This document shows, in pieces, positions 1 to 10,550 of a DNA stretch of 64,000 nucleotides (position 1 is its first letter; each line of letters begins with the position of its first letter). This DNA comes from Candidatus Methylomicrobium oryzae (GTDB lineage Bacteria; Pseudomonadota; Gammaproteobacteria; Methylococcales; Methylomonadaceae): assembly GCF_016745425.1 (NCBI RefSeq), contig NZ_JAERVK010000007.1, positions 62,001 through 126,000 of the forward strand. Direction: 5' to 3'. The notes beneath the pieces were generated by a model. That model was not told the DNA's origin and did not search any database. It saw only the letters and a list, made by a program, of their open reading frames with translations. Made by a program: the position numbers and the translations under genes.

Positions 1-1963
<1,963 letters not shown>

Positions 1964-1968
1964 TCATC

Positions 1969-2319
1969 ATGTCGTCAGACTCTACCCCACGGCAAGGAAT
2001 CTTGTCGTTGTCCATTAAGGAAAAAAGCGCGCTGTATATGGCATACATGCCTTTCGTGACCAACGGCGGCCTGTTCATCCCGACCACCCGTAATTATGAA
2101 ATGGGTCAGGAAGTATTCATTTTACTGAGCCTGATGGAAGAAACCGAAAGGCTGCCGATAGCCGGCAGAATCGTTTGGAAAACCCCTCCGGGCAGCGTGT
2201 ACCGCGCCGCCGGCATCGGCGTCCAATTCAGCGACCAGGACGGCGGCATGGTCCGCAACAAGCTCGAAAACTACCTGGCCGGCGCACTCGAATCCGAACG
2301 GCCAACCCATACGATGTAA
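1969..2319 (+). CDS. PilZ domain protein (type IV pilus PilZ-like)
   Basis: A 116-aa protein resembling the PilZ proteins encoded between holB and tatD in many gammaproteobacteria, where they are needed for type IV pilus assembly. A GGAG ribosome binding site ahead of the ATG at 1969 supports this start rather than the upstream in-frame one. The sequence runs FVTNGGLFIPTTRNYEMGQEVFILLSLM, then RIVWKTPPG and GIGVQF, the usual PilZ beta-barrel pattern. The N-terminal RxxxR c-di-GMP-binding motif is not evident, as in the founding PilZ, so nucleotide binding is doubtful. Confidence 0.88.
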   Translation: MSSDSTPRQGILSLSIKEKSALYMAYMPFVTNGGLFIPTTRNYEMGQEVFILLSLMEETERLPIAGRIVWKTPPGSVYRAAGIGVQFSDQDGGMVRNKLENYLAGALESERPTHTM

Positions 2320-2497
2320 TACCCGGGCGCGACTAATTTCTGCACATCGCGCGCCCGATCGCGTAAAATACTTCTCCCTTGCCGGCAGCCGCATCATTGC
2401 CCGCCGGTAATCCGGGAAACAGGCCGGAATTCCGCCTGCCCTCGTTTTCTAATTCAAGCCGTTCCTTATTATCCCGAAAGCTACCACCCGAAGCCTT

Positions 2498-3304
2498 ATG
2501 CTTATCGACTCGCATTGCCATCTCGACCGCATCGACCTCGAACCCTACCGGAACGATTTCTCGGTTTTCCTGAAAGAAGCGGAAAATCAGCGCATCGAAC
2601 ACATGCTCTGCATCTCGATCGACATGGAGGCGTATCCGGCCATGCTCGACCTGGTCAGCCGTTATCCGCAGCTCTCGGCAACGGTCGGCGTCCATCCGAA
2701 TGCGCATGAAGGTTTCGAGCCGAACGTGGAGCAATTAGTCGAGCTGGGCAGTCATCCGAAAGTGATCGGCATCGGGGAAACCGGCCTGGATTATTTCCGC
2801 AGCACCGGCGACCTCGGCTGGCAGCACGAGCGTTTCCGGACGCATATCCGCGCCGCGAAAGCGCTGAACAAGCCGCTGATCGTCCATACCCGCGAAGCGC
2901 GCGAAGATACGCTGCGCATTCTGAAGGAAGAAGGTGCCGAAAGCTGCGGAGGCGTAATCCACTGTTTTACCGAAAACCAGGCATTCGCCGAACGGGCGCT
3001 CGACCTGAACTTTTATATTTCATTCTCCGGCATCGTGACCTTCAACAGCGCGCAGGAAATCAAGGAAGTCGCGAAACAAGTACCGTTTGACCGTTTTCTG
3101 ATCGAAACCGACTCGCCCTATCTGGCGCCAGTGCCGTTCCGGGGCAAGCCAAACTATCCGACCTACGTGCGCTATGTCGCCGAGCAGATCGCCGAATTGC
3201 GCAATACCTCGTTCGAGGAGATCGCCGCCGCCTCGACGAGAAATTTTTATACGCTGTTCAAGTTGAACCAACAATCGGATAAAAAACCACTCCCTGAAAT
3301 TTAA
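2498..3304 (+). CDS. TatD family metal-dependent hydrolase / DNase
   Basis: A 268-aa TatD-type TIM-barrel hydrolase. Metal ligands are visible: the N-terminal DSHCHLD, VGVHPNAHE, GIGETGLDYF, PLIVHTREA, GVIHCFTE and the C-terminal IETDSPYLAP. Family members are 3'-5' exonucleases on damaged DNA or RNA. The location directly after holB-pilZ is standard and is often called ycfH. It could be any of the TatD paralogues. The upstream 180 bases hold no gene. Confidence 0.93.
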   Translation: MLIDSHCHLDRIDLEPYRNDFSVFLKEAENQRIEHMLCISIDMEAYPAMLDLVSRYPQLSATVGVHPNAHEGFEPNVEQLVELGSHPKVIGIGETGLDYFRSTGDLGWQHERFRTHIRAAKALNKPLIVHTREAREDTLRILKEEGAESCGGVIHCFTENQAFAERALDLNFYISFSGIVTFNSAQEIKEVAKQVPFDRFLIETDSPYLAPVPFRGKPNYPTYVRYVAEQIAELRNTSFEEIAAASTRNFYTLFKLNQQSDKKPLPEI

Positions 3305-3308
3305 CCCG

Positions 3309-3387
3309 CGTAGGGTACGCTGTGCGTACCTTTCGGAAGCATGCCTTATCGGAATGCCCTGATAAGGTACGCACAGCGTACCCTACG
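3309..3387. repeat. Perfect 24-bp inverted repeat, REP-like palindrome
   Basis: Bases 3309-3332 and 3364-3387 are exact reverse complements, with the core GGTACGCACAGCGTACC in the right arm. They could form a 24-bp hairpin with a 31-base loop between tatD and nagZ. A shorter relative of one arm lies at 35893-35913, so this looks like a dispersed intergenic palindrome family. No T-run follows, so it is not a classical terminator. Confidence 0.85.
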
Positions 3388-3412
3388 ATTGATCCATCAA
3401 CCCATCCAGACC

Positions 3413-4429
3413 ATGACGACGCATCTTTCACTCGGCCCGGTCATGCTCGATATCGAGGGGCCCACCCTCGCCGCGCATGAAATCGACAAAATCCGCCATC
3501 CGAACACCGGCGCGGTGATCCTGTTCGCGCGCAACTATGACAATCCCGAACAGGTCCGGGCGCTGATCGCGAGTATTCGCAAGGCGCGCGGCGGCGAAAT
3601 CTTGATCGCAGTCGACCAGGAAGGCGGCCGGGTCCAGCGCTTTCAAAACGGCTTCACGCGCCTGCCGCCGGCCGCGCGTTATGCGGAAAAACCGGAACTG
3701 GCCGAAGCGGCCGGCTGGCTGATGGCCAGCGAGCTGCTTGCGGTCGGCGTCGATTTCAGTTTTGCGCCGGTGCTCGATGTCGACTGCGGGATCAGCCAGG
3801 TGATCGGCAACCGCTCGTTTTCGGCCGATTCCGAACGGGCGGCGGAACTGGCCTCAAGATTCAGGAAAGGCATGCAGTCGGCCGGCATGGCCGCGACCGG
3901 CAAACATTTTCCGGGACACGGCGCGGTCGCGCCCGATTCGCATCTGGCGCTGCCGGTCGACGAACGCGGCCTGGACAGCATCCGCGCCAAGGATTTGCTT
4001 CCGTTTAAACGGCTGATCGCCGAAGGGCTCGAAGGCGTGATGCCGGCGCATGTGGTGTTTGCGGCGGCCGACCCGCGGCCGGCCGGTTTTTCGCCGTTCT
4101 GGATACAACAGGTTTTGCGGAAAGAATTACAATTCGACGGCGCGGTCTTCAGCGACGACTTGAGCATGGCCGGCGCCTCCTGGGCCGGGGGTTATCCCGA
4201 GCGCGCCGAGGCGGCGCTCGCCGCCGGCTGCGACATGGTGCTGGTCTGCAACAAACCCGATGCCGCCGAAGAGGTGCTCGAAGCCTTGCCGATCAAAGCC
4301 GACCCGCTCCGGGAACGCCGCCTTGCAGCGATGCGGGGCAAAGCGCAATTTAGCCGCGAAGAATTAATGAATTCGGTACAATGGCGCCAAATTTCAGAAC
4401 AGGTCAATCGAACTTTTCACTCATGCTAG
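3413..4429 (+). CDS. nagZ: Beta-N-acetylhexosaminidase NagZ
   Basis: A 338-aa cytoplasmic family-3 glycosidase that removes GlcNAc from anhydro-muropeptides in cell-wall recycling. It has DQEGGRVQRF (68-77), the family-specific KHFPGHG loop (164-170) whose His takes part in catalysis, and FSDDLSM (246-252) holding the nucleophile Asp. The ATG at 3413 gives the usual ~340-aa length; the longer in-frame extension starts inside the REP palindrome and is unlikely. Its stop overlaps the following hpt start (ATGCTAG), so the two are translationally coupled. Confidence 0.95.
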   Translation: MTTHLSLGPVMLDIEGPTLAAHEIDKIRHPNTGAVILFARNYDNPEQVRALIASIRKARGGEILIAVDQEGGRVQRFQNGFTRLPPAARYAEKPELAEAAGWLMASELLAVGVDFSFAPVLDVDCGISQVIGNRSFSADSERAAELASRFRKGMQSAGMAATGKHFPGHGAVAPDSHLALPVDERGLDSIRAKDLLPFKRLIAEGLEGVMPAHVVFAAADPRPAGFSPFWIQQVLRKELQFDGAVFSDDLSMAGASWAGGYPERAEAALAAGCDMVLVCNKPDAAEEVLEALPIKADPLRERRLAAMRGKAQFSREELMNSVQWRQISEQVNRTFHSC

Positions 4430-4971
4430 ACGAAATTCAACAGGTACAAGAAACGGCCGATTTGCTGTACAGCGAACAGGAAGTCGAAACGGCGCTCGAC
4501 CGGATGGCCGCGCAAATCAACCGGAAGCTGGCAGGCACCAACCCGGTGTTCGTATGCGTGATGCACGGCGGCGTCGTCGCGGCCGGCCGTCTGCTCACGC
4601 GGCTCACCATGCCGCTGACGATCGATGCGGTCAACGCGAGCCGCTACCAGAACAAAACGTCGGGCAGCACGCTTGCATGGACGCTGAAACCCGGCACGCC
4701 CCTGGCGGGCCGGACCGTGCTGATCGTCGACGACATTCTCGACGAAGGCATTACCCTGAAGGCGATCGTCGATTATTGCCTCGAACAAGGAGCAAGAGCC
4801 GTATACACGGCCGTGCTGGCCGACAAAAAACTCGATCACCCCAAACCGATCCGGGCCGATTTCGTCGGCGTCGAAACCGAAAACCGTTATCTGTTCGGTT
4901 ACGGGATGGATTACAAAGGTTATTTGCGCAATGCGGCCGGCATTTATGCCTGCAAGGAAGGCGGCGCATGA
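4423..4971 (+). CDS. hpt: Hypoxanthine-guanine phosphoribosyltransferase
   Basis: A 182-aa purine-salvage enzyme that joins hypoxanthine or guanine to PRPP. It has the PRPP-binding motif VLIVDDILDEGITL and an early CVMHGGVVAAGRLL segment. The start at 4423 lies within the end of nagZ, and the stop overlaps the next start (ATGA). Pairing with a thionucleoside phosphorylase makes sense, because that enzyme can release hypoxanthine for this one to salvage. This nagZ-hpt-phosphorylase order is known in pseudomonads. Confidence 0.93.
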   Translation: MLDEIQQVQETADLLYSEQEVETALDRMAAQINRKLAGTNPVFVCVMHGGVVAAGRLLTRLTMPLTIDAVNASRYQNKTSGSTLAWTLKPGTPLAGRTVLIVDDILDEGITLKAIVDYCLEQGARAVYTAVLADKKLDHPKPIRADFVGVETENRYLFGYGMDYKGYLRNAAGIYACKEGGA

Positions 4972-5705
4972 GCAAGCTTGCGATCATCGGCGGCACCGGC
5001 CTCACGCAACTCGAAGGTTTGAAGATCGTCAGGCGCGATGCGTTGACGACGCCTTACGGCCAGCCGTCAGCCGAATTCCTGACCGGCGACCTTTACGGCC
5101 GCGAAGTGGTTTTTCTGGCCCGGCACGGCAATCCGCATGCGATCCCTCCGCACCAAATCAACTACCGGGCCAACCTCTTCGGGCTCAAGCAGCTCGGGGT
5201 CGAACGGATCGTTGCGGTCGCGGCGGTCGGCGGCATTACGCGGGAAATGGAGCCTGCGCACATTGCGATACCGGATCAGATCATCGATTATACTTACGGC
5301 CGCCACCACACCTTTTTCGAGGGTGAAAACGACCCGGTTACCCATATCGATTTCACCTATCCGTACACACAGAAACTGCGCACAGGACTGATCACGGCGG
5401 CTGCGCAAGCAAATATCCGGGTTTCGCCCCTGGGCACCTACGGCTGCACGCAGGGTCCACGCCTCGAATCTACCGCCGAAATCCGCCGGATGGAACGGGA
5501 CGGCTGCGATGTGGTCGGGATGACCGGTATGCCGGAAGCGGCGCTGGCAAGGGAACTCGGGATCGATTATGCGGCGATGGCGGTCGTTGCGAACTGGGCA
5601 GCCGGAAAGACCGAAGGCGAAATCACAATGGCGGAAATCGAGATGCATCTGCACAAAGGCATGGCGAACGCGGCAGAAATTTTGAAAGCGTTTATTGCAG
5701 CCTGA
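4968..5705 (+). CDS. S-methyl-5'-thioinosine/thioadenosine phosphorylase (MTAP family)
   Basis: A 245-aa purine nucleoside phosphorylase of the MTAP/PNP-II class. It has IIGGTGL at the N-terminus, FLARHGNPHAIPPHQINYRANL (phosphate and base site), TYGCTQGPRLESTAEIRRM and DVVGMTGMPEAALARELGIDYAAMAVVANWAAG. The length and the coupling to hpt match the Pseudomonas aeruginosa methylthioinosine phosphorylase. I therefore favour methylthioinosine as substrate, releasing hypoxanthine, but substrate choice cannot be proved from sequence here. Confidence 0.9.
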   Translation: MSKLAIIGGTGLTQLEGLKIVRRDALTTPYGQPSAEFLTGDLYGREVVFLARHGNPHAIPPHQINYRANLFGLKQLGVERIVAVAAVGGITREMEPAHIAIPDQIIDYTYGRHHTFFEGENDPVTHIDFTYPYTQKLRTGLITAAAQANIRVSPLGTYGCTQGPRLESTAEIRRMERDGCDVVGMTGMPEAALARELGIDYAAMAVVANWAAGKTEGEITMAEIEMHLHKGMANAAEILKAFIAA

Positions 5706-5722
5706 AGCGCCGCCTTTCCGCC

Positions 5723-5749
5723 CGGGTTCCGCACCCTGCGCGGAACCCG
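5723..5749. terminator. 10-bp hairpin after the phosphorylase gene
   Basis: CGGGTTCCGC (5723-5732) pairs perfectly with GCGGAACCCG (5740-5749) across a 7-base loop between two convergent genes. There is no U-run, so it may act as a structural or bidirectional end signal rather than a strict intrinsic terminator. Confidence 0.5.
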
Positions 5750-5777
5750 ATGCCTCGCCCCGGACGGAAACAACCGT

Positions 5778-6104
5778 TCACTGACGGCGCAGATTATACT
5801 TTTTGCGGTAAATGTTCCGGCTGGCCTGATTCTGGCGGCGATTCAGGCGAACCCGCTCTTTCCGCGTGAGGACGCCGTCGGCTTTGGCCTTGTCTTCCAT
5901 GCGCCGGATCTTTTCCTGCTGCGCTTCCAGACGCTGCGCTTCTTTCGAGGTCAATCTGCCCGAGCGGACGCCTTGTTCAATGCGCTGCTGCTGCTTTTCC
6001 TGGCGCCGGTCGACCCGCAGCGTATCGGTACCGGCGTAACCTGCCGGAAGCGCGGCGGTAAAAAGTAAAAACCCGGCAGGTATTAAAGCGGTTAACGGCT
6101 TCAT
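5778..6104 (-). CDS. Small exported basic/charged helical protein
   Basis: A 108-aa protein. An N-terminal signal peptide (MKPLTALIPAGFLLFTAALPAGYAG) precedes a strongly charged helical domain containing RSGRLTSKEAQRLE and DGVLTRKERVRLNRRQN. The two segments look like repeats of an R/DG-x-LT-x-KE pattern that resembles a loose helix-loop-helix pair. Similar short periplasmic proteins occur in many proteobacteria without a known function. It stands alone, convergent with the phosphorylase. Confidence 0.75.
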   Translation of the reverse strand: MKPLTALIPAGFLLFTAALPAGYAGTDTLRVDRRQEKQQQRIEQGVRSGRLTSKEAQRLEAQQEKIRRMEDKAKADGVLTRKERVRLNRRQNQASRNIYRKKYNLRRQ

Positions 6105-6208
6105 TGTCTTTTTCCTCGTGGGACGTTAAACAGAGGATTTACATTCTATCCGGTTTGAACAAAAAACCCATCTCGGGTTCGCTTCACGGGATGAAAATGG
6201 CCGCCATG

Positions 6209-7033
6209 TCACAACGGAGGCTGCGGGGAGCCTGTCGCTTTGATCTCCACCCGATCGCCGACCGCCAATTCGCCGCATTGGTCGTGCAGCGCATTCTGCC
6301 CGAAATAAACCTTGTTCCCCCATTTGCGGGTCCGGTTCAGCGTGACCAGCGGCTCTTTGCCGGTTTCCGCGGTTTCCGGATCGATCGTCGGCACCGCGCA
6401 GCGCGAACAGGGCTTCGGCAGGCGAAAACCGATGGCTCCGATCCGTATTTGGCGCCAGACATCTTCTTCATATTCCGTACAACCTGAAATCACCAGGTTC
6501 GGCCGGAAGCGCGCCATCGGCAGGTTTAAGCCCATTTCCCTGTTCAAAGCGGCCAGTGAATTTTCCGAAACGAGCAAAAACGGAAAACCGTCCGAAAAAG
6601 CAGTTTGATCGGTGGGCAGACCGTAATCCGGGTCGACCGGTCGAATCGACGCGTCCGGCTGGAAGACCAAACGGCAGTCCTGGCCCAGGAAACGGCTGAA
6701 CCAGCGGTCGGCTTCTTTGGAAACGGAACGCGCCAGGCAATGGTCATTCCAGACCGTCGCTTCGATCCACTCGCCGTCCGCAGGAAGCAGCGGCAATGCC
6801 AGATCTTCCATGCCCGGCGCGGACAGGACCAGCCGACTCCCGACCAAGGCCGTTTTGACCAGTGCCATCCGCGGCAGTTTACGCTGACTCAAAAACAGGC
6901 CGTTCTGATCGACCAACATCCACTTTCTGTCATAGGCCAAACCGGTCGGACCGACCGGCCAGCGCTCGACCCGGATACCGGCCAGGGACTTGACAGGATA
7001 AACATAGATTCCGCTCAATCGATAGTCGATCAT
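6209..7033 (-). CDS. MOSC domain protein
   Basis: A 274-aa MOSC (molybdenum-cofactor sulfurase C-terminal-like) protein. The N-terminal beta-barrel begins IYVYPVKSLAGIRVERWPVGPTGLAYDRKWMLVD. The MOSC domain carries FSDGFPFLLVSENSLAALNREMG, MARFRPNLVISG and CSRCAVPTIDPETAETGKEPL, with the conserved cysteine expected to handle sulfur or the cofactor. Family members such as YcbX and mARC reduce N-hydroxylated compounds with Moco. There is no ferredoxin domain here, unlike YcbX. The ATG at 7033 is preferred; one lies four codons upstream. Confidence 0.9.
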   Translation of the reverse strand: MIDYRLSGIYVYPVKSLAGIRVERWPVGPTGLAYDRKWMLVDQNGLFLSQRKLPRMALVKTALVGSRLVLSAPGMEDLALPLLPADGEWIEATVWNDHCLARSVSKEADRWFSRFLGQDCRLVFQPDASIRPVDPDYGLPTDQTAFSDGFPFLLVSENSLAALNREMGLNLPMARFRPNLVISGCTEYEEDVWRQIRIGAIGFRLPKPCSRCAVPTIDPETAETGKEPLVTLNRTRKWGNKVYFGQNALHDQCGELAVGDRVEIKATGSPQPPL

Positions 7034-7085
7034 TTGATTCCGCACTTTGTGTTTTTTTACCTCGACCGGCCAACGCCGTGCCGCG

Positions 7086-7493
7086 TCACTTGAAAGTCAG
7101 TTTTTCTTGGGTCTTCAGCATATAGTCGCCAAGCTCGTTATTATAAGCGGCGAATTTTATCCCGTACTGGCCCACACCCTCAGCTTTTCTGACCACCGTC
7201 GCTTCGATCTCGAAGCGCCTGGCGGTTTCGAACGTCAATAATACGATGATCTTGGAACGTACCGCCAATTTCTCCAGGCTGGCGATCAAGCAGCCCCGGT
7301 TGCTGATATCGAGCAACTCGACCGAAATCTCCTTCCGAAACCGGTGGCCCCCGATCGCGCTAAACCAATTCTGTTTCCGGATATGGACCTTGATGTCCTT
7401 GCGGATATAACGCACGGTCCGGCGCGAGTTGACCACCTGTTCCTTTCCCTTTCGGTCGGAAGTTAAACCCTCGTTGTCACTATTTAGAGTCAT
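7086..7493 (-). CDS. PilZ domain protein, probable c-di-GMP receptor
   Basis: A 135-aa protein with a clear PilZ domain. The arginine-rich RRTVRYIRKD lies before the barrel (RxxxR-type), followed by LLDISNRGCLIAS, the D/NxSxxG motif. Unlike the PilZ protein at 1969, both c-di-GMP contact motifs look present, so nucleotide binding is expected. It lacks any other domain. The partner and target are unknown; it stands between the MOSC gene and the divergent ABC cluster. Confidence 0.88.
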   Translation of the reverse strand: MTLNSDNEGLTSDRKGKEQVVNSRRTVRYIRKDIKVHIRKQNWFSAIGGHRFRKEISVELLDISNRGCLIASLEKLAVRSKIIVLLTFETARRFEIEATVVRKAEGVGQYGIKFAAYNNELGDYMLKTQEKLTFK

Positions 7494-7644
7494 GGCAATA
7501 CTCGATCAAGAATGATTGTCAGGATATCAGTATCGATCTTTATCAGGCAAAATTCAATTGCCGGCCCGCAAGCAGGCGCCGAAAGCTAAATAAAATTCAT
7601 CAAATCCGTTAAAATTGAGTCCTCTGTCATTTAATCGTCGGAAT

Positions 7645-8847
7645 ATGATTGACCTTCTCAAGTCCCTCCTTCGGAACCGGCTGCCTATCGCACTGATCGT
7701 ACTGCAGGTCATGGCGGGTCCGGCCGCCGCGAAAAACAAGCCGATCCCTGTGCCGATCGCCTATCTGACCCAGGAACAGGAAGTCCCGCCGCCGCTGTCG
7801 AACCTGGACCCCTTCATCAAGAACCTGGGGTTGCCCGGCGCGGAGCTCGCGATCGAGGACAATAACACGACCGGACAATTTACCGGGCAAGCGTTCACTT
7901 TGAAAGCCTTTACCGTTCCACTGCAAGGCGATCCGCTGGCCACGTTCAAACAAAACATCGGCGGCAAATACCGTTTTGTGGTCGTGAACCTGCCCGAAAC
8001 CCAGCTGATCAAGCTGGCCGATCTGCCGGAAGCGAAAGACGCTTTATTGTTCGATATCGCCTCCACGGACGACAAACTGCGCAACCAGAACTGCCGGGCA
8101 AACATGCTGCACATCCTGCCGAGCCGGGCCATGCGCGCCGATGCCCTGGCGCAGTATCTGCTCAAAAAACGCTGGACTAAATTGTTCCTGCTGCTGGGCA
8201 ACGATGACGAAGACCGCCTGTACGGCGAGGCGATCAAACGGGCGGCCACCCGTTTCGGACTCGAAATCGTCAGCGAGAAGCCTTGGGAACATACCGCCGA
8301 TGCACGCCGCACCGCGCAGTCCGATGTCCCTGTCCTGACCCAGGCGGACGACGAATACGATGTGCTGATCGTGGCGGACGAACGGGGCGAGTTCGGCGAA
8401 TACCTCGACTACCGCACCTGGCTGCCCCGGCCGATCGCCGGCACGCAAGGCCTGACCGCGACATCCTGGCACCGTACGCACGAACAGTGGGGCGCGGTGC
8501 AGCTGCAAAACCGTTTCAAGGAAAAATACGGCCGCTGGATGGAAGAGATCGACTATGCCGGCTATCTGGCCACCCGCGCCGTCGGCGAAGCGGCAACGCG
8601 CGCCAAATCGAACGAATTGCAGCCGGTCAAAGACTATCTGCTGAGTCCCGCCTTCGCGCTGCAGGGTTATAAAGGCACGCCGCTGTCGTTCCGGGCCTGG
8701 AACGGCCAATTGCGGCAGCCGGTGCTCTTGGCGGCGCCGCGCTCGCTGGTGGCCGTCGCGCCGATCGAAGGCTTTCTGCACCCGAAAACCGAGCTCGACA
8801 CGCTCGGCTACGATCAACCCGAATCTACCTGCCCATTGAACAAATGA
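7645..8847 (+). CDS. ABC transporter substrate-binding protein, PQQ-dependent alcohol dehydrogenase type
   Basis: A 400-aa exported protein with a signal peptide ending near AGPAAA. It resembles branched-chain-amino-acid-like receptors but belongs to the subfamily found beside PQQ alcohol dehydrogenase genes. Typical phrases are PIAYLTQEQEVPPPLSNLDPFIKNLGLPGAELAI early on, a central LHILPSRAMRADALAQYLLKKRW, and TSWHRTHEQWGAVQLQNRFKEKYGRWMEEIDYAGYLATRAVGEA split across the second lobe. It is the first of four tightly packed genes (ATGA overlap with the next). The ligand is unknown. No PQQ dehydrogenase lies in this window. Confidence 0.87.
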   Translation: MIDLLKSLLRNRLPIALIVLQVMAGPAAAKNKPIPVPIAYLTQEQEVPPPLSNLDPFIKNLGLPGAELAIEDNNTTGQFTGQAFTLKAFTVPLQGDPLATFKQNIGGKYRFVVVNLPETQLIKLADLPEAKDALLFDIASTDDKLRNQNCRANMLHILPSRAMRADALAQYLLKKRWTKLFLLLGNDDEDRLYGEAIKRAATRFGLEIVSEKPWEHTADARRTAQSDVPVLTQADDEYDVLIVADERGEFGEYLDYRTWLPRPIAGTQGLTATSWHRTHEQWGAVQLQNRFKEKYGRWMEEIDYAGYLATRAVGEAATRAKSNELQPVKDYLLSPAFALQGYKGTPLSFRAWNGQLRQPVLLAAPRSLVAVAPIEGFLHPKTELDTLGYDQPESTCPLNK

Positions 8848-9812
8848 TTAAAAACACATTGCTCGCCGCGTTGCTGGCCACCCCGTTTATCGGCCCAATC
8901 GCGCATGCCGAAACGCTTTTCGTGACGCTCGAAAAAGACAACGCGCTCGCCGTCGTCGATCCTGTCGAAGGTAAACTGCTCAAGACGGCGCCGGTCGGCC
9001 AGCGTCCGCGCGGAATCGCGCTCAGCCCCGACTTTAAATCAATTTATGTCGCCACCAGCGACGACGATACGATCAAAATTCTCGACGCGGAAACATTGAA
9101 GGAAACCGGCAAGCTGCCGTCCGGCGAAGACCCCGAAACCTTCGCGCTGAATCCGGACGGCACGATGCTGTATGTCTCGAACGAAGACGACAGCATGGTC
9201 ACCGCGATCGACCTCAAGAAACGGAAAGCAGTTAAGCAAATCAAGGTCGGCGTCGAACCGGAAGGCATTACCGCCAGCCCCGACAAAAAATGGGTGATCA
9301 GCGCTTCCGAGACGACCAACATGGTGCACTGGATCGACGCGAAAACGCTGAAACCGGTCAACCACATCCTGGTCGATCCGCGCCCGCGCGCGGTCGTCTT
9401 CACGGCCGACAGTGAACAGCTGTGGGTCACCTCCGAAATGGCCGGCACCCTGACGATTATCGACGTGAAATCGCAGCAAATCGTTAAAAACATCAAATTC
9501 GAAATCCAGGGCGTAACTGCGGACAAGATCCAGCCGGTCGGGATCGTAATCGACAAGGATCGCAAACGCGGCTATGTGGCGCTGGGGCCGGCAAACCGGG
9601 TCGCGGTGATCGACGCACAGAAACTGGAAGCCGAAAATTATCTGCTGGTGGGCCAGCGCGTCTGGAATCTGGCGTTTTCGCCCGACCAGCAGCGTCTGTA
9701 TACGACCAACGGCGTCAGCAACGACATCTCGATCATCGATCTTGTCAGCCAGACCGTCACTAAATCGGTCGGCGTCGGCACTTACCCGTGGGGCGTTGCG
9801 GTCAAACCATGA
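8844..9812 (+). CDS. YVTN-type beta-propeller protein, PQQ-associated
   Basis: A 322-aa exported protein with a signal peptide (ends HAE). It is built of about seven beta-propeller repeats with the YVTN/SNE pattern: LFVTLEKDNALAVVDPVEGK, YVATSDDDTIKILDAETLKETG, YVSNEDDSMVTAIDLKKRK and others. It matches the beta-propeller family associated with PQQ-dependent alcohol catabolism. It overlaps both neighbours by four bases, so it is probably made at the same time as the ABC transporter. Its role is unproved; it could scaffold or sense in the periplasm. Confidence 0.88.
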   Translation: MIKNTLLAALLATPFIGPIAHAETLFVTLEKDNALAVVDPVEGKLLKTAPVGQRPRGIALSPDFKSIYVATSDDDTIKILDAETLKETGKLPSGEDPETFALNPDGTMLYVSNEDDSMVTAIDLKKRKAVKQIKVGVEPEGITASPDKKWVISASETTNMVHWIDAKTLKPVNHILVDPRPRAVVFTADSEQLWVTSEMAGTLTIIDVKSQQIVKNIKFEIQGVTADKIQPVGIVIDKDRKRGYVALGPANRVAVIDAQKLEAENYLLVGQRVWNLAFSPDQQRLYTTNGVSNDISIIDLVSQTVTKSVGVGTYPWGVAVKP

Positions 9813-10543
9813 ACACGAACGCCGCCTTAACCGTCAGTGACGTCAGTTTTTCCTACGGCGCCAAAAAAGCGCTGGACCATGTCGGCTTCGAGATTCCGCC
9901 CGGACACTGCACGATGCTGCTCGGGCCGAACGGCGCAGGCAAAAGCACGCTGTTTTCGCTGATCACCCGCCTCTACGACACGCCGAACGGACAAATCGAA
10001 CTGTGCGGCTACGATATCAAAAAAAGGACCACCCGGGCGCTGGCCAACCTCGGAATCGTTTTTCAGCAAACGACCCTGGATCTGGACCTGACCGTGATGC
10101 AAAACCTGCGCTACCACGCCGCGCTGCACGGGATGAGCCGCAAAGTCGCCGCACAACGCATTCATGAAGAATTGGAAAGGCTCGACATGTTCGAGCGCCG
10201 CTTCGAAAAAGTCCGTCAATTGAACGGCGGCCACCGCCGCCGCGTCGAGATTGCCCGCGCCCTCCTGCACAAGCCGGCGCTGCTGCTGCTCGACGAACCG
10301 ACCGTCGGCCTCGACGTGCCGAGCCGCACATCGATCGTCGACTATGTGCACAGCCTTGCCCGGACCGGTCATATCGCGGTGCTGTGGGCCAGCCACCTGA
10401 TCGACGAAATTTATCCGGACGACCGCCTGATCGTGCTGCACAAAGGCAAAATCAGAGCGGCCGGCAGCGTCGATGAGATCCTCCAAAGCACCGGCACGGC
10501 AATGGTCAAGGACGCTTTTTTCAGACTGACCCAGGGAGACTGA
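9809..10543 (+). CDS. ABC transporter ATP-binding protein (PQQ-alcohol system)
   Basis: A 244-aa ATPase with Walker A GPNGAGKST, Q-loop VFQQTT, Walker B LLLLDEPTVGLD and an H-loop in WASHLIDE. The signature motif is unusual: LNGGHRRRVEIARALL instead of LSGGQ. The start at 9809 overlaps the preceding stop, which excludes the longer upstream reading. It pairs with the permease eight bases downstream. The gene set matches the 'PQQ-dependent alcohol dehydrogenase ABC transporter' group; whether it imports or exports is unknown, though the permease looks like an ABC-2 exporter. Confidence 0.9.
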   Translation: MNTNAALTVSDVSFSYGAKKALDHVGFEIPPGHCTMLLGPNGAGKSTLFSLITRLYDTPNGQIELCGYDIKKRTTRALANLGIVFQQTTLDLDLTVMQNLRYHAALHGMSRKVAAQRIHEELERLDMFERRFEKVRQLNGGHRRRVEIARALLHKPALLLLDEPTVGLDVPSRTSIVDYVHSLARTGHIAVLWASHLIDEIYPDDRLIVLHKGKIRAAGSVDEILQSTGTAMVKDAFFRLTQGD

Positions 10544-10550
10544 AGATACG

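Noticed and set aside
6104-6487. 127-aa plus-strand ORF opposite the MOSC gene
   Set aside because: Antisense shadow of the MOSC coding sequence.
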